Assembly (NCBI GenBank): GCA_023105745.1
Contig: JALGQZ010000011.1
Coordinates: forward strand, 19,866,975-19,930,974
Length of the DNA stretch: 64,000 nucleotides
Direction: 5' to 3'
Source: Austropuccinia psidii
Taxonomy: Eukaryota; Basidiomycota; Pucciniomycetes; Pucciniales; Sphaerophragmiaceae
The notes under the pieces were generated by a model. The model searched no databases and was not told the origin of the DNA. It saw only the letters and a program-made list of their open reading frames with translations. Both the position numbers and the translations under genes were made by a program. Position 1 is the first letter of the stretch; every line of letters starts with the position of its first letter. Of this stretch, positions 11,803-21,900 are shown in pieces.

Positions 11803-12739
11803 TGATCATAAATGATCAAATTAAGCACAAACTTTGATCCTTAATAACCTTTAAGATTTACACGCTACAGAAACTCGGAAAGTGAATTCTGATAGCTTGG
11901 AATAACCTTATTATCCTACCAAGAGCATTTCATTACATCATCAAAACTCTATTTTTGATGATTTTTCTGGTAACTCATCTTTTCTGTCGAAATTTAATAT
12001 TTTAAACTTCAAACTATGATCTCAAGGGGTTATACCTTGAATATTATAATAAAAAATACATCATTCTTCCAGAATGATCTAGTAGAATTCAACTGTCTAC
12101 TTATTTTTAAGTTTGGACTACTTTCACAACAAAGTGGTCAACAGCTCTGTTGATTTTAATCAATAATTCCTTACAGATTTTAACCTTGTTTATAACTTGT
12201 GAAAGAGAATTCATATCTGTGTTCCTACAGTAATTACGTGATGACTTTATTTTTGCTTCATCACTCTATCATGTATAATTCAAGAGATATTAGCTAAAAT
12301 CCTTGAATATATGTGTTGACTGAAAAAGTGCATATATTCAGGTTAATTCCTTAAGTATTGGTATTGAAGCTTAGCTTATTAATTGTTTTATGTGTGGACT
12401 ATTATGGAGAATCCAATGGTACCATTTATCTTTCATGTTGTCTCATTAGTTTTTGAAATAAATAAGGATTTGTGGTTTTTATAAGGTATTATTACTTATA
12501 ACTTATCAAATATTGACTTTACAGATATGCCATAAAAGTGGTATATGTGTATTTTACCATGGGGAATCCAATGGTGTAATTTATTTTAAATGTTTATTCA
12601 TTGGTTTTTAAGTTAAACGAAATTTTGTACCAATTTATGGTATTTTTATAGTTTTTAAGGTACTTATTTTTAATATATAATTATATAAAATATTTCTTGT
12701 GACCTTTTTGGGTATGTGGTCATATCTCAAAGGTTCACA
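11803..12739 (-). repeat. Solo LTR F, right part
   Basis: Continuation of the solo LTR after element B. It is AT-rich with no coding signal. It ends GGTTCACA, followed by the CAGAC target duplication. On the minus strand this end gives the LTR start TGTGAACCTTTGAG, resembling the start of the C LTR. Confidence 0.75.
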
Positions 12740-12744
12740 CAGAC

Positions 12745-12950
12745 AGATAAACAATGGACCATATGAACTTGAGGAGCTGGATGGAACACAATTGTCAAGA
12801 AGATTTTCTGCCTCTCAAGTCAAAAGGTTTTACCCAAGAGGAAAGTTTATAAACACAAAAGAAGACACAGAAGAAGAACAAAGTGAAGAATATGAATTAA
12901 TAAATGAGGAAGAGGTATTGGAGGAAACCACAGAATCAGATGAAGAATAG
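12745..12950 (+). pseudogene. pol: Element A: Pol C-terminal end
   Basis: It resumes the Pol reading broken at 1090. Joining the two sides at the CAGAC duplication continues the GPYR module into QINNGPYELEELDGT, RRFSASQVKRFYPRG and an acidic tail ending TTESDEE at a TAG (12948-12950). The tail is rich in Glu and has no chromodomain. This direct continuity is the proof of the nested insertion. Confidence 0.88.
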
Positions 12951-12998
12951 GGAGCTCTCACCTGGAATGCTGGGGACAGCATTAAATGGAGAGGGGGA
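12951..12998 (+). other. Element A 3' untranslated end and polypurine tract
   Basis: A short spacer between the Pol stop and the LTR. It ends AAATGGAGAGGGGGA, a purine run in the usual place for plus-strand priming. Confidence 0.6.
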
Positions 12999-13359
12999 TG
13001 TGGTATTCCATACCATTTTTTTTCACCAGGCTCAAGCTCATAGTACCCCATAACAGCAGTAAATCCAGCCTACAGGCAGAATTAAAATCAAATTTTACAC
13101 CAAAAGGTCAATTTTACAGCAAGAAGCTGGATTTAACTCATGAAACCATGGCACAGGCACCAAAGGGCAGTGTATGTCTCTAAATAAATTATTCAATTTC
13201 ATTATGCATATGTAAAAATAAAGTTACATATAGTAAACTAGTTACAAAAAACAAGGAACCACCCTTTAAATTACACACACCACCAAGATTTACACCCCCT
13301 TACAGCCACAGGACTCATGCAGCATGAAAATGACACATGCATTAGTTACAAAGCCACCT

Positions 13360-14030
13360 TGCATTCAAAGTCACATGATGCAAAGCCCAGCCCCATGGAA
13401 TTCCTGCCATTCATTTACAACACAGACACAGGAGTACCTTATCTTATATCCAAAGTAACCCCACTTGAAACCTTAAAACAGAATCAGATTTATTTACACC
13501 ACTCATAACCTCATGCAAACCAAAGCTAGTTACAACAGGCTTCAAGCAGTACACAATTTTAATTAAATCTCAACCACATGACTATGCACAGCATGTGTCA
13601 AACTCAAAAATCACCTCATTGCATACATAAAAGCAAATTCACCAGTGCAAGGAATTATCACCTGACTTCACTTTAAAGTTCAAAAAGAAAAAAAACAACC
13701 ATGACACCTGCATAAATTACACAGCCCCTTCTACCAAGCCTAAAATATGACATATGCAAAGGAATTACAAGGACATAATGTGATACTGCACCCACTAACA
13801 GCATATCATGTGACAGAAAAGCGGCTGTGCACAAGAAAAATCCTCAGCCAAAATGAAATCACCTCATGCATGCAAGGAAAATCCAAGAATATCACATCAT
13901 AATCAGTCCACCAAAAGACAATCATGTGATAAATGGAGGCTGTGCAGAGAGAAAATTATCACCAAACCTTAAATCACCTGACCCATGCAAGAAAGGTCCT
14001 CACCAAAAACAGAGTCACATGATGAAATCA
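13360..14030 (+). repeat. Dispersed TCACATG/CATGTGA motif array in U3 of A
   Basis: At least ten variants of TCACATGAT, TCACCTGA, TCACCTCAT or CATGTGA stand in both directions within about 670 bp. Some repeat with neighbouring words such as GCATGCAAGGAAAATCC / CCATGCAAGAAAGGTCC and GGCTGTGCA. They look like degenerate direct repeats and could be enhancer sites. Confidence 0.5.
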
Positions 14031-14089
14031 AGAGGAATTAAAGTGGAAAAAGACAGCTCCCATGGAGGGCCCCCTGGGCTCCCAAAAGG

Positions 14090-14098
14090 TATAAATAG
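14090..14098 (+). promoter_or_regulatory. TATA box of element A LTR
   Basis: TATAAATAG followed by AGGGGCTCTC and a C-rich stretch, about 1.1 kb into the LTR. It is a strong TATA match in the expected place for the U3/R border. Confidence 0.6.
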
Positions 14099-14678
14099 AG
14101 GGGCTCTCTCCCCCCAAATTTCAAAATCCCCCCCATGAAAAATATATCCCCTGCACATTGCAAGCACAGGAGTAAGTCATCCCTCACCTGGGAGGTAGTC
14201 CAGTATATTATAGTAAATTTACTTGCCCAGTAGCTAAGCTCAGTGGAATCTTATTATTAAAAAAAAAAAGAGAAATTATCTAGTACCCAAAATTAGGGTT
14301 ACCACTCTATTAAAATATTTTAAACTAGTAAAATTAACACCATTTAACAAGATTTAAAATTAACTTACCCCTTTAAAAAATCCAATATCAAAGAACCTTA
14401 CCTCTTGAAGTTAACAAATAAAATTTTATCTTATTATCAACAAATCATAAAAATTAATAACAAACCTTTAAAAAAATTATTTTACTCTATTAAAACTTTA
14501 ACTTAAGTAAATTACCTTTATCCAAACTCATCAAATTTTCCAGAAAACCTTAAATAACCCATCTTACCAAGGATTTATCACCAAGAAGAAACCACTCACC
14601 TCAATTTAACCAGAAATATTAAAACCAAACAGACAAGTAGTTCATTAAAATCTCAAAATTTAACCAAAATTATTGACA

Positions 14679-14937
14679 TTATTCTTCATATTATTTATTG
14701 AATAGGTCCTATCTGAGACTGCTGAATTTTTTTCTTCTGCAGTTGTAAAGCCACTTACTAATTTCATTTTGGTTTGTGAGCTCCAAGGAAGATTTTGTTC
14801 AGTATTTTAGGAGGGGAAGGCAATACACCCTTGCCACCCTTGGTTCCAGAAGTTTTTAGCAATTCAAAACTAGTTACCTATGATTTCCCCCTCTATGTAC
14901 TGCCTCATTTTCATGCCACACAAGAGGAGTTCCCACA
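14679..14937 (+). other. Unassigned spacer between A and LTR fragment G
   Basis: Nothing recognisable is coded here. A purine run AGGAGGGGAAGG is at about 14810. The spacer ends where similarity to the B-family LTR begins. Confidence 0.3.
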
Positions 14938-15981
14938 CCACGTAGAGAAGTGAAGATTTTTCACTCTCTAGGACTGGCTTGTGGTTTTCAAACAGCCTGT
15001 ATAGCCTGTATTGGGCCCAGATGTGGTTTTGAAACCACATCTGGGCAGTTTTCACCAATACAGGGTGAAAATTTTCATCTGGGGACCTCACAGCCTGATT
15101 CTGACGTGTATGACGCGTAGAATGCTGTACAGAAACTGTATGGGACCCCAGTATTGACTGACTCATGAGGTATTGAAGTATTAAAATGCTTATTTGTCTG
15201 TTTGACACCTCATAAACAGAGTACAACTGTATCCTGTAATAATACATCTGTATTGGTCATATTGTGGGATTATCACTTTCAAATGGCCATAGCTCTGTCA
15301 GTGTTTGAGATATCATGCTCAAAGCGGTTCATTGGTTAGCCCTGTATGGGCTCTACAAAATGATACCCAATTTGGTATGGTTATCATTAAATATGACAAA
15401 GTTATCCCATGTACAAGGTTTTTGTACATAGGCGTGGTTTGGGCAAAAAGCTGTGTTGAGCTTGTTTGCCTCATAACTTCTGTTATAGTTGAGATATGAC
15501 GAAGTGGATGGCACCATCAGATAGCTCTGATTTTTCTCTTTCCAAAAAGACCCCACTTCAAGTATCCCACACTAAAACTGTAGAAGTTAGATGAGAGGTG
15601 AATGTTTTGTTCACCCTTTTTTGGCCTGAAATTGACCATAAATCCAGTAATATTGGTGCTAGCTCATTTTGACTGGTACCATTGGATAGCCCTGGCTTAG
15701 AGATTCATTTTTAGTAACCATTTGATGGGGTTAAGCCTCTTCTTCTATATTTTAGATGAGAGGTGAAAATTAAGGTTTATGCTCAGAAATAACTTTGAGC
15801 AGGAATAACTTTGTTATTTCTTGTCCTATGGTGATGAGACTTATATTTTCAGAAAGAGGTTAGTTTCCTCTTTCCTTTGATACCTTTCGAGATGACTTGG
15901 CTTAGCTCCATGTTTTGGTGGTATCTTGGCTATACCATTGGTTTATGGTATTTTGGCTGTCATGCTTGTGCTCTGGTTTTG
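14938..15981 (-). repeat. Truncated B-family LTR G, main part
   Basis: Reverse complement of roughly the first 1060 bp of the B LTR (for example the stretch at 15040-15200 mirrors 3000-3120). The R/U5 end is missing: similarity stops at 14938, at the CCACGTAGAG site. The LTR start has been cut by insertion of C after TTTTG (15977-15981). The short open frames read from it are LTR sequence, not genes. Confidence 0.85.
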
Positions 15982-17815
15982 TGTGAGCCTTAGAGGTAAT
16001 TTCATATACCCAAAAGACCACAAATATAAAAAAAAACATATTAATATAAATAAAATAAATTTATTTATATTATTAAAATAAAAATCAAAATATAAATATG
16101 AAATTATATTAAAAATAAAAAATTAATTATAATTTAAAAATAAAAATACATTAAATTTTGTAAATATAAAATTACATTTATACTTGAAAAAATTAAGTAA
16201 AAATGAAATTTTAACAAAATTGTGAAAAAATAAATAAATTTAGAAAAAAGTTAAATAAAATTTATTATAACTTTTTATCCAATAAATAAACATATAAAAT
16301 TTATTTCACCATTGGATTCCTCATAAAAAATCAGGTGGGGTCACCTCTGAGTGAAATTCTTGTAACTCAACTCTAAATAAGCTTAAATTAAGTTTTTAGT
16401 ATTTTCAATACAAAAGTTGAAAATCCTCAAAACCTTAATTTAATTCACACCACATGTGGTGTTAACCATCAATTTTTGTGTTAAAATTGAGGTGTTGTGT
16501 TTAGTTTAGAAGTTATGAGGAATTGAAGTATTTTCAATTGAATTCAATTGAAATGTCAAAATGTGCGCGTGTATTACATAAGTGAACTTTGATTTACATA
16601 TAAGGTGTCAATTATTACTGTATTGTACTGTACAATTGAATTGAATTACATATGTAAATTATAAGTATGATACATGATGAGGAATTAAAGGAAAAATAAA
16701 TTGGAAAGATTAAATTTGGGGGGGAAAAGGAACTCCAGCTCTAAGGGGGAGCTAGACCCCCAAAATCCTTGCTGACAGGCGTGGGATGTCAAAATTCACG
16801 CAAAAGTTCATCACTTTTGGCCTGGAATTGAGTTACAGGGTCTGTGGACTCAATTGATGATGAGGTTTTGATACCAACTGGGGTAGTTTTAGCTGTTTCC
16901 AAGAGGGTAAAACTACCCTTAAGATAAAACCATCATAGTAAAAACAGTTTTAACTGGTTTGTACGTCTCTAAAACACATTCTGACGTGTTTTGAGAGCTC
17001 TAGGCCTGGTATTGCTATAGTAATGGCTGATTTAAGGGTCTAAAATGGCTAAAAATGGCTAAAAATGGCTTAAACCAGCCCTTTTTGGTCTAAACCAGGG
17101 TTCAATGATGCCATAATTGGCTTTTCTGTTGTCAGACTATTTTTCACGACTAACAAGAGTAAATTTTACTCTTGGAGGAAGAGAATTGATAGCTATAAAA
17201 GAATGTCTTCTTTGCCCCACTTTTCTCTTCATGTTAGAATCTTTTCCTTTTATTAATTAGTTTAAAACTGTTAAACCAATCAATCAAAGATTCCAACCAC
17301 CACTTTTCAATCATTTTAATCCTTTTAACCACGTGAAAAAATCATTATAATCATTGTATGTAACTCTTATAATCATTTTTACCCCTGAACCACCCCAAAA
17401 GTGAATTAAAGCATCTTTCATCACTGTAAACTTTGTCACTTTGTTTCCAAATTCACTCTGGTCACTTTTGGGCGTGTTTTCTCTTTAATATTCTTTTTAA
17501 AGACTTTGTTCTTTAATTAATTGCTTGCAGTTCTTTGCTCAATTAATTCCAATTGAAATTGCTCTTGAAGAAATTTCTTTTGTAGCCTTAAAATATCTCT
17601 TGTAGAGTATTTTTTGGATAAATCTTTATTGTTGGTAAAACAATAAATTTTTATATTATTGTTTTATACTAATAAAGCTATAAACAATAAAATTGGCGTG
17701 TTTTCTCTTAAAAATAATATTTCATACTATTTTTAACTGAATTTTACCTTATACAAATTTTGAGGACAGGAAAAGTACTTGATTTTTAATCAAAGTTTCA
17801 TATCCACACCTTACA
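15982..17815 (+). repeat. 5' LTR of element C
   Basis: TGTGAGCCTTAGAGG to CCACACCTTACA. The first 330 bp are extremely AT-rich. It is repeated at 24238-26071. Confidence 0.95.
17194..17201 (+). promoter_or_regulatory. TATA box of C 5' LTR
   Basis: TATAAAAG at 1212 bp into the LTR, followed by a pyrimidine-rich stretch and CTTCATG. The same motif stands at the same offset in the 3' LTR (25450-25457). Confidence 0.6.
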
Positions 17816-17817
17816 TT

Positions 17818-17833
17818 TGGGGACCCAGCCGTG
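17818..17833 (+). other. Primer-binding-site box of element C
   Basis: TGGGGACCCAGCCGTG, two bases after the LTR. It shares TGGG at the start and GCCGTG at the end with the boxes of B and D. Confidence 0.6.
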
Positions 17834-18237
17834 ATATTTTACCTGTGACATATTTTTTTTACTCTTTTTAAATCTTTTTTCTTATATTGAAAAATTTAAA
17901 AACACATAAAAAATACTTATAATTCAAAAAATCCATAAAAAATAATTTTTTTCATATTATAGGTGAGGCTTAAATTTTTATTTCTTTTTTTGAAATATCC
18001 TTTTTTTTACTTAATTAATTGGCTTTTCCATTAATTTTAGTGTCTGATAACGTGGTAAGACAAGAAAACATTGAGACAGCCTCAACATAACCAGCATTAT
18101 CCCTGCCAGTACTGTTAATTCTGATCATAATAGTACTGTTATTGTGACTCAAAATAACCAACCTGAACCAATATCTTCTGAATTAATTAACTTGGACATA
18201 AGTAATACCCTTCAGAAAGCTAAAAATTTGGCCAATA
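17834..18237 (+). other. Leader of C with a probable ORF0-like exon
   Basis: Splice-like sites flank 17962-18040 (AG/GTGAGGC ... TTAATTTTAG). The last part, about 18095-18237, is open and reads LNITSIIPASTVNS through ISNTLQKAKNLAN up to a GTAAGT donor at 18238. Position and length resemble ORF0 of B and D, but sequence similarity is faint and no start codon is seen. Confidence 0.35.
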
Positions 18238-18307
18238 GTAAGTTTTTTGACGTAAAAATACTATTTTAAGCCTTTTTTAACCATAACTATGCCTTCAACC
18301 AGGTCAG
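18238..18307 (+). other. Probable 70-bp intron before ORF1 of C
   Basis: Donor GTAAGTTTTTTG, branch-like CATAACTAT, and AG at 18302 and 18307. Use of 18307 joins the upstream open frame to ORF1 in phase. The size matches the ORF0-ORF1 introns of B, D and E. If it is real, the ATG at 18289 is intronic and is used only in unspliced RNA. Confidence 0.4.
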
Positions 18308-18951
18308 GAGCCAGCTACAACCCCTCAAGCAGCTCCAAAAAGGTAATAGACGTGATTATGGCAGAGGCCAACCAGGTACAGAAGGAAAAGGGTCAGTTGA
18401 TGACTTCCAAACAACTAAAATGGGTCATTCTGAAGCTGATAATACCATTTTACCTTCAAAAAGAGCTGACACCGCCACAACAAGCCTCTGTGGACATATA
18501 CAAAGCCAGCCACAGTGCATACAACAATGCACTTCAATTCAAAGAGTACCAGATCCTTGCAGACCTGTGGAAGAATTGCATGAAGTCTTACCTGACAGTA
18601 AGAAAATTCTTGGGCCATCCCAACACTTGCAAATTGCTCAATGGATGGCATCCATTGATGGAGAAGAAAAACATGATGCTTTTGACACTAGAATGGAGGA
18701 AAAAAAACCCTCCACCACCCAAACCAGTGCCAAAAACAGCCCCAGTGGCAAGAAGCAGCAATTCCAACGTGAAAAAGCAGCCACAAACTCCAAACAAGGG
18801 CAAAGGGAAGGCACCAGCCCCAAAGCCTTATAGCCAGGGCTACAGAATCCCAAAGATTCAGCAGGATGCCATGGAAAATGTATTTCAGATGGCCAGAACC
18901 ATGATGGAATTACAGAAGAAGGAGGAAGCCAGATTAAGGTTCCAGAAATGA
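18289..18951 (+). CDS. Element C ORF1, 220-aa protein of unknown function
   Basis: A complete frame that begins [16 protein letters not shown] and ends EEARLRFQK. It has a Ser-rich start, a central helical stretch with [13 protein letters not shown] and LLNGWHPL, a Pro/Lys-rich basic middle ([11 protein letters not shown]) and a C-terminal coiled-coil-like helix ([16 protein letters not shown]). It sits where ORF1 of B, D and E lies and shares their W...C...GW pattern. I infer common descent, without a recognised domain. Its stop overlaps the Gag-Pol ATG as ATGA, typical of termination-reinitiation coupling. The start may instead be supplied by a spliced upstream exon. The Gag-Pol frame is also open across this gene from 18270, except for a TAG at 18831. 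Confidence 0.75.
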   Translation: MPSTRSGASYNPSSSSKKVIDVIMAEANQVQKEKGQLMTSKQLKWVILKLIIPFYLQKELTPPQQASVDIYKASHSAYNNALQFKEYQILADLWKNCMKSYLTVRKFLGHPNTCKLLNGWHPLMEKKNMMLLTLEWRKKNPPPPKPVPKTAPVARSSNSNVKKQPQTPNKGKGKAPAPKPYSQGYRIPKIQQDAMENVFQMARTMMELQKKEEARLRFQK

Positions 18952-21900
18952 TTTCTGACATATTTGATTCCATCCCAGAGTTGTATAATGCTATAAATGA
19001 CGTGAAAAAACATCTTTCTGATAAAAATGACACCATTTGTAACAACATTAAAACGAACAACCTGAGTCTGTGCCAAATTAATGAAACACTTATGTGTTTT
19101 GAAAAAGGTTTAAGAACAATTAAAAATTCTAATAATGACAATTCTTCTAACATTAAAATAAATGAACAATCTGCCATTATTAAAGAATTAACAGATAAAT
19201 ATTCTAAATTCAATATTGATGACATAATTGAAACAAGAATTAAACAAGCCATAAATATTATCAAAACAGATAACAAGAAAGTCCTTGATGACATTTCAAA
19301 TTCATTTACTGAAGTAAAGACATATACCATTGCCTTGAAAAAGTGTTTTGATGCTTCACAAGAAGAAGTATCAAAATTATCAATGAAATTGAACCAAGTC
19401 ACTTCTGATAATACAAGACAGACAGAGTTATGGCAAGAACTGACACATAAGGAAGACATGTATAAAATTGAAATAATAAATTTAATACAAAGCTTCCAAC
19501 ATGAATACAGAAATTCCCAAAGGTGTAGCAACAGTAAAATGAATGACATTGAACAAATACTGAACACCTTACCAAGAATGTCTACACCTCTAAATCAAAA
19601 TGAGGGCACAAGAATTTCAAATCCACAAGTATTGGATCCTGATAATTCACAATCAAAAAATGAATTATCCACTTCTTTTCATAACTTGGAACCATCAATG
19701 GGCCAAGCACTCTTGAAAGAAGTTCCAAAACTTAAAGAATGGCCTCACTTCAGTGGTGAAGGAGAGTATGACCATATGGAATTCATTAGAGGTATTGAAA
19801 TGATCAAGGAAGATTTTGAATTACCAGACAGATTGGTAACAGCCAGGTTTAACACCTTGTTTACCAGATCAGCTCACAGATGGTACATCAAAATAAGACA
19901 AGCACATGGACACCAGAGTTGGACTTGGTGGAAAACCCAAATCATCAACAAATGGGCAAATGATGCTTGGAGGTTTAAAGTTGAAACAGCCTTTGAATCT
20001 GCCAAATTTAATGCTGATAAAGACAAAGCTTTACCATGGTTTTGCCAACAAAAGGACAGATTAACAGCATTATATCCTGACATGTCAGAATTTATGATCC
20101 ATAGAAAAATTCTGAGACAATGTGGAGGTGACTTAGAGCATGCTGTCAAAAGCAGGACTACTGAACAATCTTCAGCAGAAGATATTATCAATATACTAGA
20201 AGAAGTAACCACCAGAACCAAAATTGGTTCTAGTAGGGTGAATCTCAAAACAAGGTTTAATACACCTTGGAAAGATTCTGTGGACAAAAACCCCAAAGAA
20301 AATTCTAGTAATATTAAATATAAATCTGCAGATACAGTCAGAAAATGCCGTATTTGCCAAAGCACCACCCATTTAGCCAATACATGTCCAAAGAGGGGGA
20401 AAATCAATGAAATTGACATTGAAAAGGAACCAGATGTTGAAAAAGAAGACATAATTGAAGACAATTCAGATGATAAGTCATCCATATTTTCTGAATCTTC
20501 AAAAGATATAGAAAATATCAATGCCACTTTTGACATCATGGAATCTTATTCCCACTTACCGCAATTGAGCCATGGTCAAGTTGATTTATCAAAAGTTCAA
20601 GATGCACAACTTATGAAGATAAAACCAAACAGAGGAAAAGGTTATACAGCTGGTAACTCCTGTATAACAGAAGTGGTGATTGACAACAAGCCCACCAAAC
20701 TTTTACTTGACCCAGGAGCCTTTTGCTCTTGTGTTGGAAAATCCTTTCTTAAGACTTGTGTGCCAAATTTTGAAGACCAATTGTTACCAATTGATGGTAT
20801 AAAATTCAACAGTGCAAGTAACCCAATGAAAGCATTGGGAATCTTTGAGACCAATGTCATATTCCCACACATAAATGGGAATTTAAGGATCACAGTTGAA
20901 TTTGTTGTTATGGAAAATTGCTCTAGTACCCATTTTATATTGGGAAATGACTATTTGATCATGTATGGGATAGATTTACATAATAACAAAGACAGATACT
21001 TTACAATTGGGGACAATAAGCGCCAGAAATTTGCCTTTTTACCATTTAAAAGACAAATTACAGTAAACAAAGTATCACCAGTCAACTTAGAGTTAGAAAA
21101 ATTCAAGTCTGAACAGTTAAATGAGGCTGAGATAAGCCTTCATCTGACTGATAAACAAGAAAATGAACTTTCTTCCCTTTTGTATGACCACAAAGGAGCA
21201 TTTGCTACAGACAAAGAACCTCTGGGAGCAATTATTGGTCATGAAGTTGACATCATTCTTAACATTGAGAGACCTTATCCACCACTCTTAAGAAGACCTG
21301 CTTATCCAGCAAGTCCAAAATCAAGAGAAGCTCTAGAAATTCATATCAAAGAACTTCTAGACCTTGGTGTAATAAGAAAAGTAGGCCACAATGAGGAAGT
21401 AGAAATAACTACACCAGTCATAGTGGCGTGGCATAATGGAAAATCCAGAATGGTTGGGGACTTTAGAGCTCTGAACACTTACACTGTTCCAGACAGATAC
21501 CCAATACCAAAAATCCAAATTGCCCTTACTCAAATATCTCAAGCAGTGTATATAACCACTATGGATGCCCTTAAAGGATTCCATCAAAATGTGGTAACAC
21601 CAAGAGCAAGAAAATACTTGAGAATTATTGTTCATTGTGGAGTGTATGAATACTTAAGGATGCCCTTTGGTATCAAAAACGCACCTTCACACTTCCAAAG
21701 AATGATGAATGAAATCTTCCCTGAAGAACTCTCAGAGGGATGGTTACTCATTTACATTGATGACATTATTATCTGTTCAAAGACTTGGGAGGAGCACATA
21801 TACAGATTATCAAGAGTTTTGACAAAAATCCAATCAGTAAACATGAAAATCTCCTTGAAGAAATGTCATTTTGGATTTAAAGAACTTAAGGCACTAGGAC

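Larger units (their letters stand above)
12999..14678 (+). repeat. 3' LTR of element A (right end uncertain)
   Basis: It starts TGTGGTATTCCATACC right after the polypurine tract. It holds a long U3, a TATA box at 14090 and an A-run near 14258. No second copy lies in the window, so the end is a guess: ATTGACA at 14672-14678 is one candidate. No gene is seen. The small open frames inside it are not convincing. Confidence 0.5.

Noticed and set aside
14870..15247. 125-codon minus-strand frame with copies at 2933 and 11148
   Set aside because: Part of the B-family LTR; the frame is open in different lengths in each copy and shows no protein features.
18638..19567. 309-codon open frame on the minus strand
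   Set aside because: Antisense to ORF1 and Gag-Pol of C; hydrophobic, stop-poor because the sense strand avoids certain codons; no motif.
19874..20539. 221-codon open frame on the minus strand
   Set aside because: Antisense shadow of the C Gag core and zinc knuckle; Ser/Leu-rich with no known fold.
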